Assembly (NCBI GenBank): GCA_964629965.1
Contig: CAZVRZ010000041.1
Location: 1-37,506, forward strand
Reading direction: 5' to 3'
Length of the DNA: 37,506 nt
Origin: CAZVRZ01 sp964629965
GTDB lineage: Bacteria > Chloroflexota > Anaerolineae > Anaerolineales > UBA4823
This document shows positions 14,992-23,184 of this stretch, piece by piece. Position numbers and translations under genes: made by a program. The stretch's first letter is position 1, and every line of letters begins with the position of its first letter. The notes under the pieces are model-generated. The model worked only from the letters and a program-made list of their open reading frames with translations. It was not told the DNA's origin and searched no databases.

Positions 14992-16485
14992 ATGGATGAT
15001 ACATTCCGCTCGATCCTTGATAAGGTGCGTGGAGCATTGCCGCCCGATCTACCCGTTTATCTGGTGGGGGGGGCGGTGCGAGATCTGTTACTCCAAAAGA
15101 CTGTTCACGATCTGGATTTTACTTTGCCAGGAGATGCGCAGCAGCCTGCCCGCCGGGTGGCAGATGCCTTGGGAGCAGCTTATTATCCACTTGACCAGGA
15201 ACATAATGCTGCTCGGGTCGTTTGGCATGCGCCAGTTTTGGGGCGAATATTTTTGGATTTTGCGGGTTTTCGGGGAGATGATCTGAAAAGTGACCTATTG
15301 GCGCGTGATCTCACTATCAATGCCATTGCCTTGGACATCCGCGCGCTTGATACCCTGTCAGATCCCCTCGGTGGTGAGCCCGATCTGCGTGCAAAACGTT
15401 TGCGCGCTTGTTCTTCAACATCCTTCATCGATGATCCGTTGCGGGTTATGCGAGCTGTCCGGCAGGGGAACGCGCTCGGTTTTAATTTGCTTCCCGAAAC
15501 ATTGGTATTGATGCGCCAGGCGGTCGGTCTTTTGCCGCGCATATCCATCGAAAGAGTGCGCGATGAGCTATTTCGTATCCTGGATGGACAGCAAATTGCT
15601 GCTGGTTTACGATTGCTGGATCACCTGGATATTTTGCCTTATGTGTTGCCAGAACTGCCTGCCCTCAAGGGCATTGGTCAGGATTTGCCTCATGTCCAGG
15701 ATGCCTGGGAACACACCCTGGACGTTGTATCTAGGCTCGAAACATTGCTTGATGTTCTTCGCCCAGCGTATGATCAAGAAAAGGCGGCCAGCCTGGCATT
15801 GGGGATGGTGTCCCTACGCCTCGGTCGGTATCGTGAACAGATAGCAGTCCACCTGGCTTTTCCAATAGTTCCCGATAGAACTGTGCGACCTCTTCTCTTT
15901 TTGGCTGCTCTTTATCATGACATTGCAAAACCTCTGGTCAGGCAAATTGATGATACTGGTCGAGCGCGTTTCTTCAACCACGATGAAAAGGGTGTCCTCG
16001 TGGCTGCTGCTCGGTCCCATAAGCTGCACCTCAGCAACCCCGAAATCGAGCGCTTATCAAACATTATTCGTTGCCATATGCGTCCGCTGTGGTTTTCAAA
16101 TGCCCAGGAACCGCCTACGCAGCGCGCGATTTATCGCTTCTATCGCGAAACAGGCCTGGCTGGAGTGGATATCTGTTTGCTTTCTTTAGCCGATGTGATG
16201 GGTACATATGGCGTGACGTTGCCCCAGGATACCTGGAGTAGGCATCTGGATATTGTTCGATTATTGTTAGAGGCATGGTGGGAAAAAAACAACCAGGTGG
16301 TAAAGCCGCCTGTATTGGTGAATGGTGGTCAACTGATCGAACGTTTTTCCATACAGCCGGGTCCGCAAATCGGATACTTACTTGAGGCCATTCGTGAGGC
16401 CCAGGTGGAGGAACTTGTAAAATCGCAAGAAGATGCTTTTGCCTTGGTTGAAAACCTGCTTAAATCCGAAAATTCTGTCGATTGA
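14992..16485 (+). CDS. tRNA nucleotidyltransferase / poly(A) polymerase family protein with HD domain
   Basis: A 497-residue class II nucleotidyltransferase. The head domain has GGAVRDLLL (from residue 26) and the catalytic pair Asp40/Asp42 in HDLDF. RDLTINAIALD and DDPLRVMRAVR mark the neck and RNA-binding segment, and ALYHDIAKP marks an HD phosphohydrolase domain. It most likely adds or repairs the tRNA CCA end. Whether it adds CCA or only part of it cannot be decided. Start ATG 14992 lies five bases after the hpt stop with no clear ribosome site, suggesting translational coupling. Confidence 0.92.
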   Translation: MDDTFRSILDKVRGALPPDLPVYLVGGAVRDLLLQKTVHDLDFTLPGDAQQPARRVADALGAAYYPLDQEHNAARVVWHAPVLGRIFLDFAGFRGDDLKSDLLARDLTINAIALDIRALDTLSDPLGGEPDLRAKRLRACSSTSFIDDPLRVMRAVRQGNALGFNLLPETLVLMRQAVGLLPRISIERVRDELFRILDGQQIAAGLRLLDHLDILPYVLPELPALKGIGQDLPHVQDAWEHTLDVVSRLETLLDVLRPAYDQEKAASLALGMVSLRLGRYREQIAVHLAFPIVPDRTVRPLLFLAALYHDIAKPLVRQIDDTGRARFFNHDEKGVLVAAARSHKLHLSNPEIERLSNIIRCHMRPLWFSNAQEPPTQRAIYRFYRETGLAGVDICLLSLADVMGTYGVTLPQDTWSRHLDIVRLLLEAWWEKNNQVVKPPVLVNGGQLIERFSIQPGPQIGYLLEAIREAQVEELVKSQEDAFALVENLLKSENSVD

Positions 16486-16523
16486 TCTTGATTATTGCGC
16501 AGCAGTAACCGCCCATGTAGTTC

Positions 16524-16877
16524 CTAAGGGTATATATCATTCAGGTATGGCAGATAGTATGCGCGGCAGCCCAATGGATGGGAACAGGATTCGATTGGTA
16601 GCTTGGGCACTTTATCTTTAGGGTAAGTTCCGGCGATTTTCTGGCAGGCAGGACATGCTTCTACGGGCACGGCGATTACCACATATTTTACGCGCGGGTT
16701 TTCTTGTAACCGCCTCAAAGCTTTAGCGGCTTCGGATAGTCCCCACTTATCTTCCGATCGATCACTGAGATGATGATCGGTTGGTTTATTCGGAATTTGC
16801 AAATTACCATCTCCTCTTGTTTCTCGCCGCATCTTGAGTGCCAGAAATATATTCCATCCAATCCATGCGATGTTCAC
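16524..16877 (-). CDS. Small Cys-rich hypothetical protein
   Basis: A 117-residue protein on the minus strand, apparently cotranscribed with the receiver gene 18 bases upstream of it. The N-terminus (IAWIGWNIFLAL) may be a short membrane anchor; the middle has a helical segment (AAKALRRLQENP). The C-terminal ~45 residues hold ACPACQKIAG, then LPIESC and HPLGCRAYYLPY. This spaced CxxC...CxH..GCR.xY.P pattern resembles the tails of phage head-morphogenesis-like proteins and could bind a metal. The GTG start at 16877 is uncertain, since no ribosome site is clear and an ATG lies 15 codons inside. I do not assign a function. Confidence 0.6.
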   Translation of the reverse strand: MNIAWIGWNIFLALKMRRETRGDGNLQIPNKPTDHHLSDRSEDKWGLSEAAKALRRLQENPRVKYVVIAVPVEACPACQKIAGTYPKDKVPKLPIESCSHPLGCRAYYLPYLNDIYP

Positions 16878-16895
16878 ACGCCAAAAGACCCGATT

Positions 16896-17300
16896 CTATT
16901 GAAATGCTGCTATCTGGGCTTTTTTGATGTTCCGTCGGGTAAGATTATTAATATTTGCTAATAACACCTTCGGCGGAACAGGTTTAACCATATAGTCATC
17001 TGCTCCGGCATCCAGTGTTTTTGCGATGAGATCAGGATCATCCAACACAGATAATACCAGGACAGGAGTATGGCAAAAAGAGCGGATAGCCTGGCATACT
17101 TCTGATCCATTCATAATGGGCATCATGTAATCGATAATAATGAGATCCGGGTTGCAAGTTTTTACTTTCTCTATTCCCTCCGGAGCAGAGTTTGCGCAAA
17201 TTACCTGGCAGCCCAACCCATGCAAGGTGATTCCCAACATGGTTGTCAGATCCGTATCATCATCGATGATCAAAATTTTCAATTCGTTTGCTACCAACAT
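16896..17300 (-). CDS. Single-domain response regulator (CheY-like receiver)
   Basis: A 134-residue receiver domain with no output domain. The acidic pair (DDD near 13-15), phospho-acceptor Asp57 (IIIDYMMP), Ser84 in the usual Thr/Ser position and Lys106 (VKP) are all present, so phosphorylation is expected. It lies divergently from a two-kinase cluster starting ~360 bases away and could be a partner of either kinase. AGGT precedes the ATG closely. It probably acts by protein-protein contact, since no DNA-binding part is present. Confidence 0.88.
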   Translation of the reverse strand: MLVANELKILIIDDDTDLTTMLGITLHGLGCQVICANSAPEGIEKVKTCNPDLIIIDYMMPIMNGSEVCQAIRSFCHTPVLVLSVLDDPDLIAKTLDAGADDYMVKPVPPKVLLANINNLTRRNIKKAQIAAFQ

Positions 17301-17660
17301 ACCTGTCTTTGAGACAGCAAACCATTGAAATAATCCACAAGGACTGAGAATTTATTTATTTAGAATGCCTTTGGTGGTTTGCTGACATATATCAAACATC
17401 ATGATTATGCCGCATATTTGTGTTTTTTTACCTTACATTTACTTTACATCTTTGTAAATTCGAGGAAATTATGATGTCTGCATTCATATAGGGCAATTAT
17501 ATCTGTCCTGGTGGGCAATTGTAATCTCTCAAAATGGTCTCCCATTTCCTCATCGAGTGGCAAAAATCGTTCTGAATGCGATTGCTCTGCGTGTGTTATA
17601 CTCTCCATTGCACGATTATTAAAGTCGGGATATCATTTAACTGTTCAGGGAAATATAGCA
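17301..17660. other. Divergent regulatory region between receiver gene and kinase cluster
   Basis: About 360 bases separate the two divergent transcription units; part (17511-17660) could instead be the N-terminus of the kinase if the GTG at 17511 were used. The region contains a candidate response-regulator binding site (17433-17458), described separately. No RNA gene is visible. Confidence 0.45.
17433..17458. promoter_or_regulatory. Candidate PhoB/OmpR-type operator
   Basis: TTACAT occurs at 17433-17438 and again at 17444-17449, exactly 11 bases apart, the half-site spacing used by PhoB/OmpR winged-helix regulators. The second copy is part of a palindrome, TTTACA-TCTT-TGTAAA (17443-17458). 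It lies upstream of an operon that encodes such a regulator, so autoregulation is plausible but unproven. Confidence 0.45.
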
Positions 17661-18848
17661 TTGGAAAAAAACGTAACAGATCTTCATTTGCTTTGCCCTC
17701 GCTGCAGTAAGGTGGTCTCCTCACAGGATTGGGAGTGCCCTCATTGTGGCGTGAATCTGGCTTTAGCCGTTAGTATCTCTGAAAGCGCGCTGGATGCTTC
17801 ATTACCGCCATCCGACACCCCCATTGCGCCCGAAATACTTGTCCCGCGTCTCGGCGAGATTTTGTTGGAAAAGGGAGTTCTGACGCCACAAGCTTTACAG
17901 GGCGCTTTGGAAGCACATCGGCTGCGAATCAGGGCAGGCTCATCGGTGTTGTTTGGCCAGGTTCTGCTCGAGACGGGTTTGGTCAACCGCGAAATACTGG
18001 ATCAGGTTGTTACCGAGCAGATATTGCAATTGCAAAGCGCTCTGCAGCGTTCTAACCGTCAGCTAGAGCAACGTGTTGAAGAACGCACGCGTGATTTACA
18101 GAAAGCGCTCAACAAGCTTTCACGGCTGAATGAACTTAAGTCTAGTTTTGTTGCCAGTATCTCCCATGAGTTACGTACCCCGTTAACCCACATTAAGGGC
18201 TATCTTACTCTGTTCGCCGATGGCAGTTTGGGCCAGTTGACCCAAGATCAATCCGACGCTTTAAATGTTCTATTACGCTCTGAAGCTCGCCTTGAGAAAT
18301 TGATCGACGATCTCATCCAATTTTCATTGACTGCTAAAGGCGAGTTGTTCCTCAATTTGAGCGAGGTGGCAGTAAACGATATCATTAGAATTGTGGCTGA
18401 GCGTGGAACGGAACTGGCTCGCGCCCGCAATATCGAGTTGGTGATACAAATGCCGGTCGACATGGCTACCTTGAAAGTCGATGTAGAAAAAATTCAATGG
18501 GTGCTTATACAATTCCTGGATAATGCTGTTAAATTTACCCACCCCGGAGGAACTGTGACTTTAAAAGCCATCATTGAAGATGGGTTGGTAACCTTCAAGG
18601 TCAAGGATACAGGCATTGGAATTCCCCCAGATCAAATTGATGAAATTTTTGAACCATTTCATCAGTTAGATGGATCGGATACTCGCCACGCTGGCGGTAC
18701 TGGGCTTGGCCTGACTCTTGCCAGGCGCATCGTCGAAGCGCACGGCTCCTCAGTGAAGGTTTATTCGGAAGTCGGTAAAGGTTCTATTCTCTCTTTTTCT
18801 TTATTGATCAATGAATCCAATTCTAACCTCGACTGGCCCATCTCCTAA
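17661..18848 (+). CDS. Sensor histidine kinase with zinc ribbon and MshEN/GspE-N-like domain
   Basis: A 395-residue kinase if TTG 17661 is the start (CAGGGAA upstream). A GTG at 17511 is the alternative, but the extra 50 residues look non-coding. Order: zinc ribbon with CPRC (12-15) and CPHC (26-29); two tandem 24-residue motifs of the RLGxxLLxxGxxxxxxLxxxLxxQ type (63-86 and 97-120), as in the N-domain of GspE/MshE ATPases; a coiled coil (~122-160); HisKA with SHELRTP and phospho-acceptor His169; and a HATPase domain with DTGIGI and GGTGLGL. No membrane segment is present, so it is a cytoplasmic sensor. MshEN domains can bind c-di-GMP, so this could be the signal, though the second motif lacks the leading Arg. 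The next kinase gene overlaps its end by 38 bases. Confidence 0.85.
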   Translation: MEKNVTDLHLLCPRCSKVVSSQDWECPHCGVNLALAVSISESALDASLPPSDTPIAPEILVPRLGEILLEKGVLTPQALQGALEAHRLRIRAGSSVLFGQVLLETGLVNREILDQVVTEQILQLQSALQRSNRQLEQRVEERTRDLQKALNKLSRLNELKSSFVASISHELRTPLTHIKGYLTLFADGSLGQLTQDQSDALNVLLRSEARLEKLIDDLIQFSLTAKGELFLNLSEVAVNDIIRIVAERGTELARARNIELVIQMPVDMATLKVDVEKIQWVLIQFLDNAVKFTHPGGTVTLKAIIEDGLVTFKVKDTGIGIPPDQIDEIFEPFHQLDGSDTRHAGGTGLGLTLARRIVEAHGSSVKVYSEVGKGSILSFSLLINESNSNLDWPIS

Positions 18849-20073
18849 TTCGCTGCGCCCCCAAGAATTGGCGGCGGTTTATGCGATCAGTAAAGCGGTT
18901 GCCCAGGCTGCTGATATCGAACAAGCTCTGGATGAAATTGCCCGGCTTGCTCGCCCTGTGCTCATCTTTGATAACCTGATGCTATATTCCTATCGTCAGG
19001 AAGAATTGGAGCCAGTATATGCGCGCGTCATTGGTCGGGGGCGTTCCGCAGAAGCAGAACTGTCCTGGGGCGAGCTTATGGCCAATGAGGTGGTTGCCGT
19101 GAACGGCGCCTTGATCCAAATTGAGCGTTTAAATTCTTGGGAAACGGATCGCTTGAGTTTGCGATATTTTCTTGGTTTGCCGCTCCGGTCGGGTGATAAC
19201 CTTTTAGGCGCCGTTGTCTTGGGGCGTTTTGGTGGGCCTTCCTATTCGACAGATCAGATTTATCTGGCTGAATTTGTCGCAGATTTTGTCGGTCAGCTCT
19301 TAGTGCGCGAGCGCCTGATCAATCGCATAGCGAACCTGGAAGCTGATAAGCGCTTGCAAGAACTTCAAGAGAATTTTATTGCAACGATATCTCACGAATT
19401 ACGCACGCCTCTGGGTTTTATCAAGGGATATGCGACTACTCTGTTGCGCCAGGACATTTCTTGGGATGAAGATGCTCGCCGAGAATTCCTAACGGTCATC
19501 GATGATGAGGCCGATCGCCTGAGAGGTTTGATCGACGATCTTTTAGACTCATCTCGTTTACAAACCGGCACCTTGAATATGCAAATGCAGCAGATCCGCT
19601 TAGATATTCTGCTGCAAGAAGTTGTCTTACGGGCTCGAACGCTATATAATCAGATACAAATGACATTGGATGCATTGCCTGTGACTATCCAGGCAGATCC
19701 TGTTCGGCTGACACAGGTTCTGGACAATCTGATCAGCAATGCGGTCAAATATGCACCTGGCTCATCGATTGAGATCGTTTTGGGCAAAAGTGGGGATAGA
19801 TGCCAGCTCATGGTAAGAGATTATGGCCCGGGAATCGCCCCACAACATGTTGGCCGCTTGTTTGAGCGTTTTTACCGTGTTCCGGATAACACTACCAAGG
19901 TGCATGGTACAGGTTTGGGATTATATATTTGTCAGGAGATTGTGTTAGCTCATCAAGGCGTGATCAATGTTGAGTCGACATTTGGGGAAGGAACTACATT
20001 TTGTGTGGATTTACCTGTTATCCAGGTTGAAAATGTGGTTTCCCAGGCTAATATTCAGGAGTCAAAAGCATGA
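18811..20073 (+). CDS. Sensor histidine kinase with GAF domain
   Basis: A 420-residue soluble kinase. Residues ~15-165 form a GAF-like sensor domain, followed by a coiled helix, HisKA (ATISHELRTP with His195) and HATPase (NAVKYAPG; VRDYGPGIAP; GTGLGLYI). It starts inside the 3' end of the preceding kinase gene, overlapping by 38 bases with no clear ribosome site, and ends overlapping the response regulator ATG by four bases. The tight coupling says it is the likely direct partner of the PhoB-type regulator. The ligand of the GAF domain is not visible. Confidence 0.93.
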   Translation: MNPILTSTGPSPNSLRPQELAAVYAISKAVAQAADIEQALDEIARLARPVLIFDNLMLYSYRQEELEPVYARVIGRGRSAEAELSWGELMANEVVAVNGALIQIERLNSWETDRLSLRYFLGLPLRSGDNLLGAVVLGRFGGPSYSTDQIYLAEFVADFVGQLLVRERLINRIANLEADKRLQELQENFIATISHELRTPLGFIKGYATTLLRQDISWDEDARREFLTVIDDEADRLRGLIDDLLDSSRLQTGTLNMQMQQIRLDILLQEVVLRARTLYNQIQMTLDALPVTIQADPVRLTQVLDNLISNAVKYAPGSSIEIVLGKSGDRCQLMVRDYGPGIAPQHVGRLFERFYRVPDNTTKVHGTGLGLYICQEIVLAHQGVINVESTFGEGTTFCVDLPVIQVENVVSQANIQESKA

Positions 20074-20783
20074 AAGTGAGCATTCTTATCGTTGACGATG
20101 AACCCCGTTATGTTCGTTTGATGGAGGCCAACCTGATGACTGAAAATTATCGGGTATATCAAGCGTATAATGGGCAGCAGGCAGTTGAAATGGTGGCTTC
20201 GCTTAAACCGGATCTGGTATTGTTGGATGTCATGATGCCGGGTCTGGATGGGTTCGGGGCGTGTGGGCGTATTCGTGAATTTTCGAGTGTGCCCATTATT
20301 ATGGTGACTGCCAAAGGCGAAGAGCAAGATCGTGTGCGTGGTCTGGATCTTGGCGCCGATGATTATATTGTCAAGCCTTTTTCGGCGACTGAATTATTAG
20401 CCCGCGTGCGTGCTGTCTTACGGCGGGCTCAGTTGGCGGAACCAGTTGCCGGGCACGAAGCTGTCTTTACGCATGGAGACTTGCGGATCGATTATGCGCG
20501 AGCCGAGGTCTTTTTGAATAATAAGATGATATACCTTTCTGCGACAGAATATCGTATCCTGCTTCAATTGGCTCATTCAGTGGGGCGGGTAGTGCCTTCC
20601 GATCAGTTGTTAAGAGATGTATGGGGCGATGAGTATGTCGAGGATAAAGAGATCTTGTGGGTAAGTGTCTCGCGTTTACGCCAGAAGTTAGAACAAGACC
20701 CGCGCAAGCCGGAACATATCGTCACTCGTTCAGGCATCGGATATGTCATGCCTGTGCTGGATGCAGAAAGCGGAGCACAATAA
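20070..20783 (+). CDS. OmpR/PhoB-family response regulator
   Basis: A 237-residue two-domain regulator. The receiver holds Asp9/Asp10, phospho-acceptor Asp53 (LLDVMMPGLDG), Thr80 and Lys102 (VKPFSATELLARVRAVLRR). The C-terminal winged helix contains LSATEYRILLQLA and VWGDEYVEDKEILWVSVSRLRQKLE, ending GIGYVMP. It should bind 11-bp direct repeats when phosphorylated. Its ATG overlaps the kinase stop (ATGA). Targets could include its own operon and the following cpaF gene. Confidence 0.95.
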   Translation: MKVSILIVDDEPRYVRLMEANLMTENYRVYQAYNGQQAVEMVASLKPDLVLLDVMMPGLDGFGACGRIREFSSVPIIMVTAKGEEQDRVRGLDLGADDYIVKPFSATELLARVRAVLRRAQLAEPVAGHEAVFTHGDLRIDYARAEVFLNNKMIYLSATEYRILLQLAHSVGRVVPSDQLLRDVWGDEYVEDKEILWVSVSRLRQKLEQDPRKPEHIVTRSGIGYVMPVLDAESGAQ

Positions 20784-20806
20784 TTGTCTAGATGAGGTGA
20801 GAAAAG

Positions 20807-21106
20807 ATGGTATTACATTATGATGATAAGGGAAAATTCTACACAAATTATGTAAATAAAGATTCAATTTGTGCTGTGATCCAGACTACCACGCATCGTA
20901 TCGAGGGGATGATTTATGTGCGTGCCGGAGAACGTGTTAGTGATGAATTGAATTCTTCCGGACAGTTTCTGTCTGTCACCAATGCTACGGTATTCGACCA
21001 TAAAACTGGGGAAGTGATGAAACAATGCCCATTCCTGGCGGTCAATAGTAATATGATTGTTTGGCTTCAACCCAAAGAGGAAGAAGCGGGAGGGCCAGAA
21101 CAATGA
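20807..21106 (+). CDS. Small conserved-looking protein of unknown function, 99 aa
   Basis: A 99-residue protein with GAGGTGAG upstream of ATG 20807. The sequence looks like a compact beta-rich domain: HRIEGMIYVRAGERVSDELN, then FLSVTNATVFDHKTGEV and a C-terminal VNSNMIVWLQP. There is no signal peptide or membrane segment. Its stop overlaps the cpaF ATG (ATGA), so the two products are made together and may work together, for example as an adaptor between signalling and the pilus ATPase (inference). I do not recognise a named family. Confidence 0.8.
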   Translation: MVLHYDDKGKFYTNYVNKDSICAVIQTTTHRIEGMIYVRAGERVSDELNSSGQFLSVTNATVFDHKTGEVMKQCPFLAVNSNMIVWLQPKEEEAGGPEQ

Positions 21107-22425
21107 CCTTACCTCCTCGGAGTCCTTCGAACCAGTCTGCGGACCTGGCGAAGCTGAGGGTTTTCCTGATCAGCGCTGTGACGCGCGATCTGGAAATGAA
21201 TCCGCCTACCGTAGAGACGCGTGCCCAGGCTATTCAAGAAGGTGTTGAACGTGCCTATCAACAGACCCGTTTGAACCTTCCTGAAAGCTTGCGTTTGCAG
21301 GTTTTTAGAGATGTGCAGGATGATTTGCTCGGATATGGCCCTATCCAACCATTGTTGGATGATGAAGATATCAGCGAAGTGATGGTGATTGGCCCACGTA
21401 AAGTTTATGTCGAGCGCAAAGGCAAGCTGCAGAAAACTAATGTGGTCTTCGAAGATGATGCCCATGTGCTGCGTATCATCGAGCGGATCATTTTGCCTCT
21501 AGGCAGGCGTATTGATTCCGATAGCCCTACGGTCGATGCCCGCCTGCCAGATGGTTCTCGTGTGAATGCCATTATCCCGCCCGTGGCTTTGGACGGTCCC
21601 GGTATTACTATTCGTAAATTCGGTAAGAATAAGCTGACGGTCAAGCAGTTGGTCGAATACAAATCCCTGACCGAAGGGATGGCAGAATTTCTGCGAGTCT
21701 GTGTTATATCTCGTTTGAATGTTATCGTTTCCGGTGGAACCGGATCTGGCAAGACCACCCTACTAAACATTCTTTCTGGTTTTATCCCTGATGATGAGCG
21801 CATTGTGACTGTGGAAGACGCGGCAGAACTACAACTCCGCCAGGATCATATCGTCCGTTTGGAAACAAAACCGGCCAACCTGGACGGCAAAGGTCACGTT
21901 ACCATCCGCGACCTGGTGCGTAACTCCTTGCGTATGCGGCCTGACCGGATCGTGGTTGGAGAATGCCGTGGCGGCGAGGCCCTGGATATGCTGCAAGCCA
22001 TGAACACAGGGCATGACGGTTCTCTGACCACCTTGCATGCCAATTCCCCTCGTGATGCCCTTTCACGCCTGGAAACGATGGTATTGATGTCTGGCATGGA
22101 CCTACCGATCAAAGTGATTCGCGAGCAGGTCGCTTCTGCGGTCGACCTAATTGTGCAGCAATCGCGCCTGAAAGATGGCTCTCGTAAGGTGACTGCGATC
22201 ACCGAAGTGGCCGGCATGGAAGGTGATACGATTGTGTTGACCGATGTGTTCAAGTTCGAACAGACCGGCATTAGCTCAGATAATAGGATTATTGGTGAAT
22301 TAAAGCCAACTGGGATTCGGCCTCTATTTACTCCTCGCCTGGAAGCGGCGGGTTTCAAGCTTGGACCAGAAGTGTTTGGCGCCAGCGTCTCCGATATCCT
22401 GGCTCAGAACCGCCGCCGGCGATAG
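21103..22425 (+). CDS. cpaF: CpaF/TadA-family pilus assembly ATPase
   Basis: A 440-residue secretion ATPase powering Tad/Flp-type pili or related filaments. The N-terminal domain (~60-175) is followed by Walker A GGTGSGKTT (211-219), the DAAELQL Asp-box segment, RPDRIVVGECRGGEALDMLQAMNTGHDGSLTTLHAN (Walker B and His box, here split: RPDRIVVGECRGG then TGHDGSLTTLHAN), and a C-terminal domain. ATG 21103 has GGGAGG upstream and overlaps the preceding stop by four bases. No tadB/tadC, prepilin peptidase or pilin gene is in the window, so its partners must be elsewhere. It shares an operon with a two-kinase signalling cluster, which is unusual. Confidence 0.93.
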   Translation: MTLPPRSPSNQSADLAKLRVFLISAVTRDLEMNPPTVETRAQAIQEGVERAYQQTRLNLPESLRLQVFRDVQDDLLGYGPIQPLLDDEDISEVMVIGPRKVYVERKGKLQKTNVVFEDDAHVLRIIERIILPLGRRIDSDSPTVDARLPDGSRVNAIIPPVALDGPGITIRKFGKNKLTVKQLVEYKSLTEGMAEFLRVCVISRLNVIVSGGTGSGKTTLLNILSGFIPDDERIVTVEDAAELQLRQDHIVRLETKPANLDGKGHVTIRDLVRNSLRMRPDRIVVGECRGGEALDMLQAMNTGHDGSLTTLHANSPRDALSRLETMVLMSGMDLPIKVIREQVASAVDLIVQQSRLKDGSRKVTAITEVAGMEGDTIVLTDVFKFEQTGISSDNRIIGELKPTGIRPLFTPRLEAAGFKLGPEVFGASVSDILAQNRRRR

Positions 22426-22503
22426 GGAAACATAGAAATCCCTTTTTTGCTATAATAAAGAAAACGACAGATCAAAAGATTTAATGAGTAGGGTAAAGGC
22501 ATC

Positions 22504-23172
22504 ATGAAAACAAGCGTTTTACGACTGCGAGCAAAAAAACTGGGTATTTTAATTCGAGGCGCGCGCCAATCCACTAATAAGACCGTGGCAGAATGCGCCC
22601 AGGCCTTGGGTATCTCCGATGATGTATTTAATTCCTATGAGCTTGGGGATCAATCTCCCTCTTTACCCGAATTGGAGATGCTGGCTTATTTCCTGGAAGT
22701 TCCAATGGAACATTTTTGGGAGTCTGAAGTGTACCAACCGGAGGAGGATCATCCGCTGAATCCGAAAGCGGTTTTAGCATTGCGCCAGCGTATGGTAGGC
22801 GCCATGATCCGCAAAGCCCGGGTTGAAAACGGTCTTTCTCTCAGTGATTTTGCGGCCAAGGCCGAATTGGATCCCGAGCAGTTACGTAAATACGAATTGG
22901 GTGAAGAACCCCTCCCAATGCCAATTCTAGATGTGTTGGCCGAAGCACTAGGTTACCAGGCCAGGTATTTTCTAGACCAGCGCGGCCCGTTAGGCATGTA
23001 TTTCCTGCGCCAGAAGGCTCTTAAAGATTTCAAGGAGCTTTCGCCCGAATTGCAATCCTTCGTATGTATGCCGGTCAACCGCCCGTACCTCGAACTTGCT
23101 CAGCGCTTGAGTGAAATGTCAGTGGTGAAGCTGCGTTCTGTTGCGGAGGGTTTGCTGGAGATCACCCTCTAA
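22504..23172 (+). CDS. Double helix-turn-helix (XRE-type) regulator
   Basis: A 222-residue protein with two Cro/CI-like HTH domains in tandem, residues ~9-72 (TVAECAQALGISDDVFNSYE) and ~91-157 (SLSDFAAKAELDPEQLRKYE). The parallel layout suggests internal duplication; the first HTH is more degenerate. The C-terminal ~65 residues form a helical extension. A TATAAT at 22451-22456 may be its promoter, but no good -35 is visible. The TPR gene follows after 12 bases. Targets are unknown. Confidence 0.85.
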   Translation: MKTSVLRLRAKKLGILIRGARQSTNKTVAECAQALGISDDVFNSYELGDQSPSLPELEMLAYFLEVPMEHFWESEVYQPEEDHPLNPKAVLALRQRMVGAMIRKARVENGLSLSDFAAKAELDPEQLRKYELGEEPLPMPILDVLAEALGYQARYFLDQRGPLGMYFLRQKALKDFKELSPELQSFVCMPVNRPYLELAQRLSEMSVVKLRSVAEGLLEITL

Positions 23173-23184
23173 GGGGTTCCGGCA

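Noticed and set aside
17511..17660. N-terminal extension of the first kinase from GTG 17511
   Set aside because: The added residues look like translated intergenic DNA; TTG 17661 with an upstream GGGAA places the zinc ribbon near the N-terminus.
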